Origin: Arenicella chitinivorans
GTDB lineage: Bacteria > Pseudomonadota > Gammaproteobacteria > Arenicellales > Arenicellaceae
Direction of reading: 5' to 3'
Length of the DNA stretch: 64,000 nt
NCBI RefSeq assembly: GCF_014651515.1
Contig: NZ_BMXA01000003.1
Location: 372,001-436,000 of the forward strand
Shown here: positions 63,943-64,000 of the stretch, in pieces
Numbering within the stretch: position 1 is the stretch's first letter
How the letters are laid out: each line of letters begins with the position of its first letter
Translations under genes and position numbers: made by a program
The notes under the pieces: generated by a model
What the model saw: only the letters and a program-made list of their open reading frames with translations
Database searches by the model: none
What the model was told of the DNA's origin: nothing

Positions 63943-64000
63943 ATGATAATTAGTATTCCAAAGGAGTCGTTTAAGGGTGAGAAGCGCGTCGCGCTGACCC
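63943..64000 (+). CDS. pntA: NAD(P) transhydrogenase alpha subunit, N-terminus only (cut by window end)
   Basis: Nineteen codons are visible, reading MIISIPKESFKGEKRVALT. This matches the start of PntA and of the related alanine dehydrogenases, whose N-termini share IPKE and ERRVALTP-like patterns. PntA couples proton flow to hydride transfer between NADH and NADP. GGAG lies ten bases upstream. A short frame of 12 codons (63915-63953, MDTPLELTKDDN) overlaps the start and may be chance. Alanine dehydrogenase cannot be excluded from so few residues. Confidence 0.65.
   Translation, partial: MIISIPKESFKGEKRVALT

Noticed and set aside
63915-63953. Twelve-codon upstream frame overlapping the pntA-like start
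   Set aside because: It has no ribosome binding site and no regulatory codon pattern, and could easily arise by chance.

Overview
The window looks like chromosome of a marine-type gammaproteobacterium of moderate GC. It carries miaB-ybeZ-ybeY-corC in the gammaproteobacterial order, gammaproteobacterial aminoacyl-tRNA synthetases including glnS, prfC, an ExeA/ExeB pair, and a TtpC/DUF3450-type TonB energising operon of the kind known from Vibrio, Shewanella and relatives. The secreted SdrD-like and beta-helix proteins would fit a deep-branching marine lineage such as Arenicella-like bacteria, but that placement is inference. I saw no tRNA or rRNA gene, CRISPR array, phage gene or intact insertion sequence.

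Layout. 1-12.7 kb: a giant secreted protein (about 3,367 aa) with a PA14 domain and about 19 SdrD B-like/Cna-B repeats, followed at once by a gingipain-type C25 cysteine peptidase and a terminator. 12.9-20.1 kb: miaB, then ybeZ-ybeY-corC, a 5'-3' exonuclease, and ExeA/ExeB proteins that normally help build the type II secretion secretin. 20.2-24.6 kb: arsR-acr3-arsC arsenic resistance, a small membrane protein, and a divergent AraC regulator/SDR pair. 24.7-28.8 kb: prfC, a lipoprotein, a PhzF-family protein and a small secreted protein. 28.9-34.9 kb: a large AAA-LuxR regulator divergent from a secreted beta-helix protein, then a broken esterase gene. 34.9-37.2 kb: a two-module QueD-like protein divergent from gltX.

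37.2-46.2 kb: about 1 kb without a supported gene, then a nine-gene energising operon. Module 1 is DUF3450, TtpC, ExbB, ExbD, TonB and a TPR protein. Module 2 repeats only DUF3450, TtpC and ExbD. 46.3-49.0 kb: gap and pgi. 49.1-50.8 kb: an unusual TonB-like protein with a receiver-like cytoplasmic domain. 51.0-64.0 kb: terC, pyrC, thrS, an FKBP isomerase, a glutaredoxin-like protein, adk, an acyl-CoA ligase, endonuclease I, an MCE-domain lipoprotein, glnS, an MscS channel and the start of a probable pntA.

The strongest candidates for undescribed biology are the giant SdrD-like protein with its C25 peptidase partner, the double TtpC/ExbD operon with a large hairpin between ttpC and exbB, and the receiver-TPR-TonB fusion encoded close by. 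The esterase gene at 33.9-34.9 kb has lost its start codon and carries a one-base frameshift, so it reads as a pseudogene.
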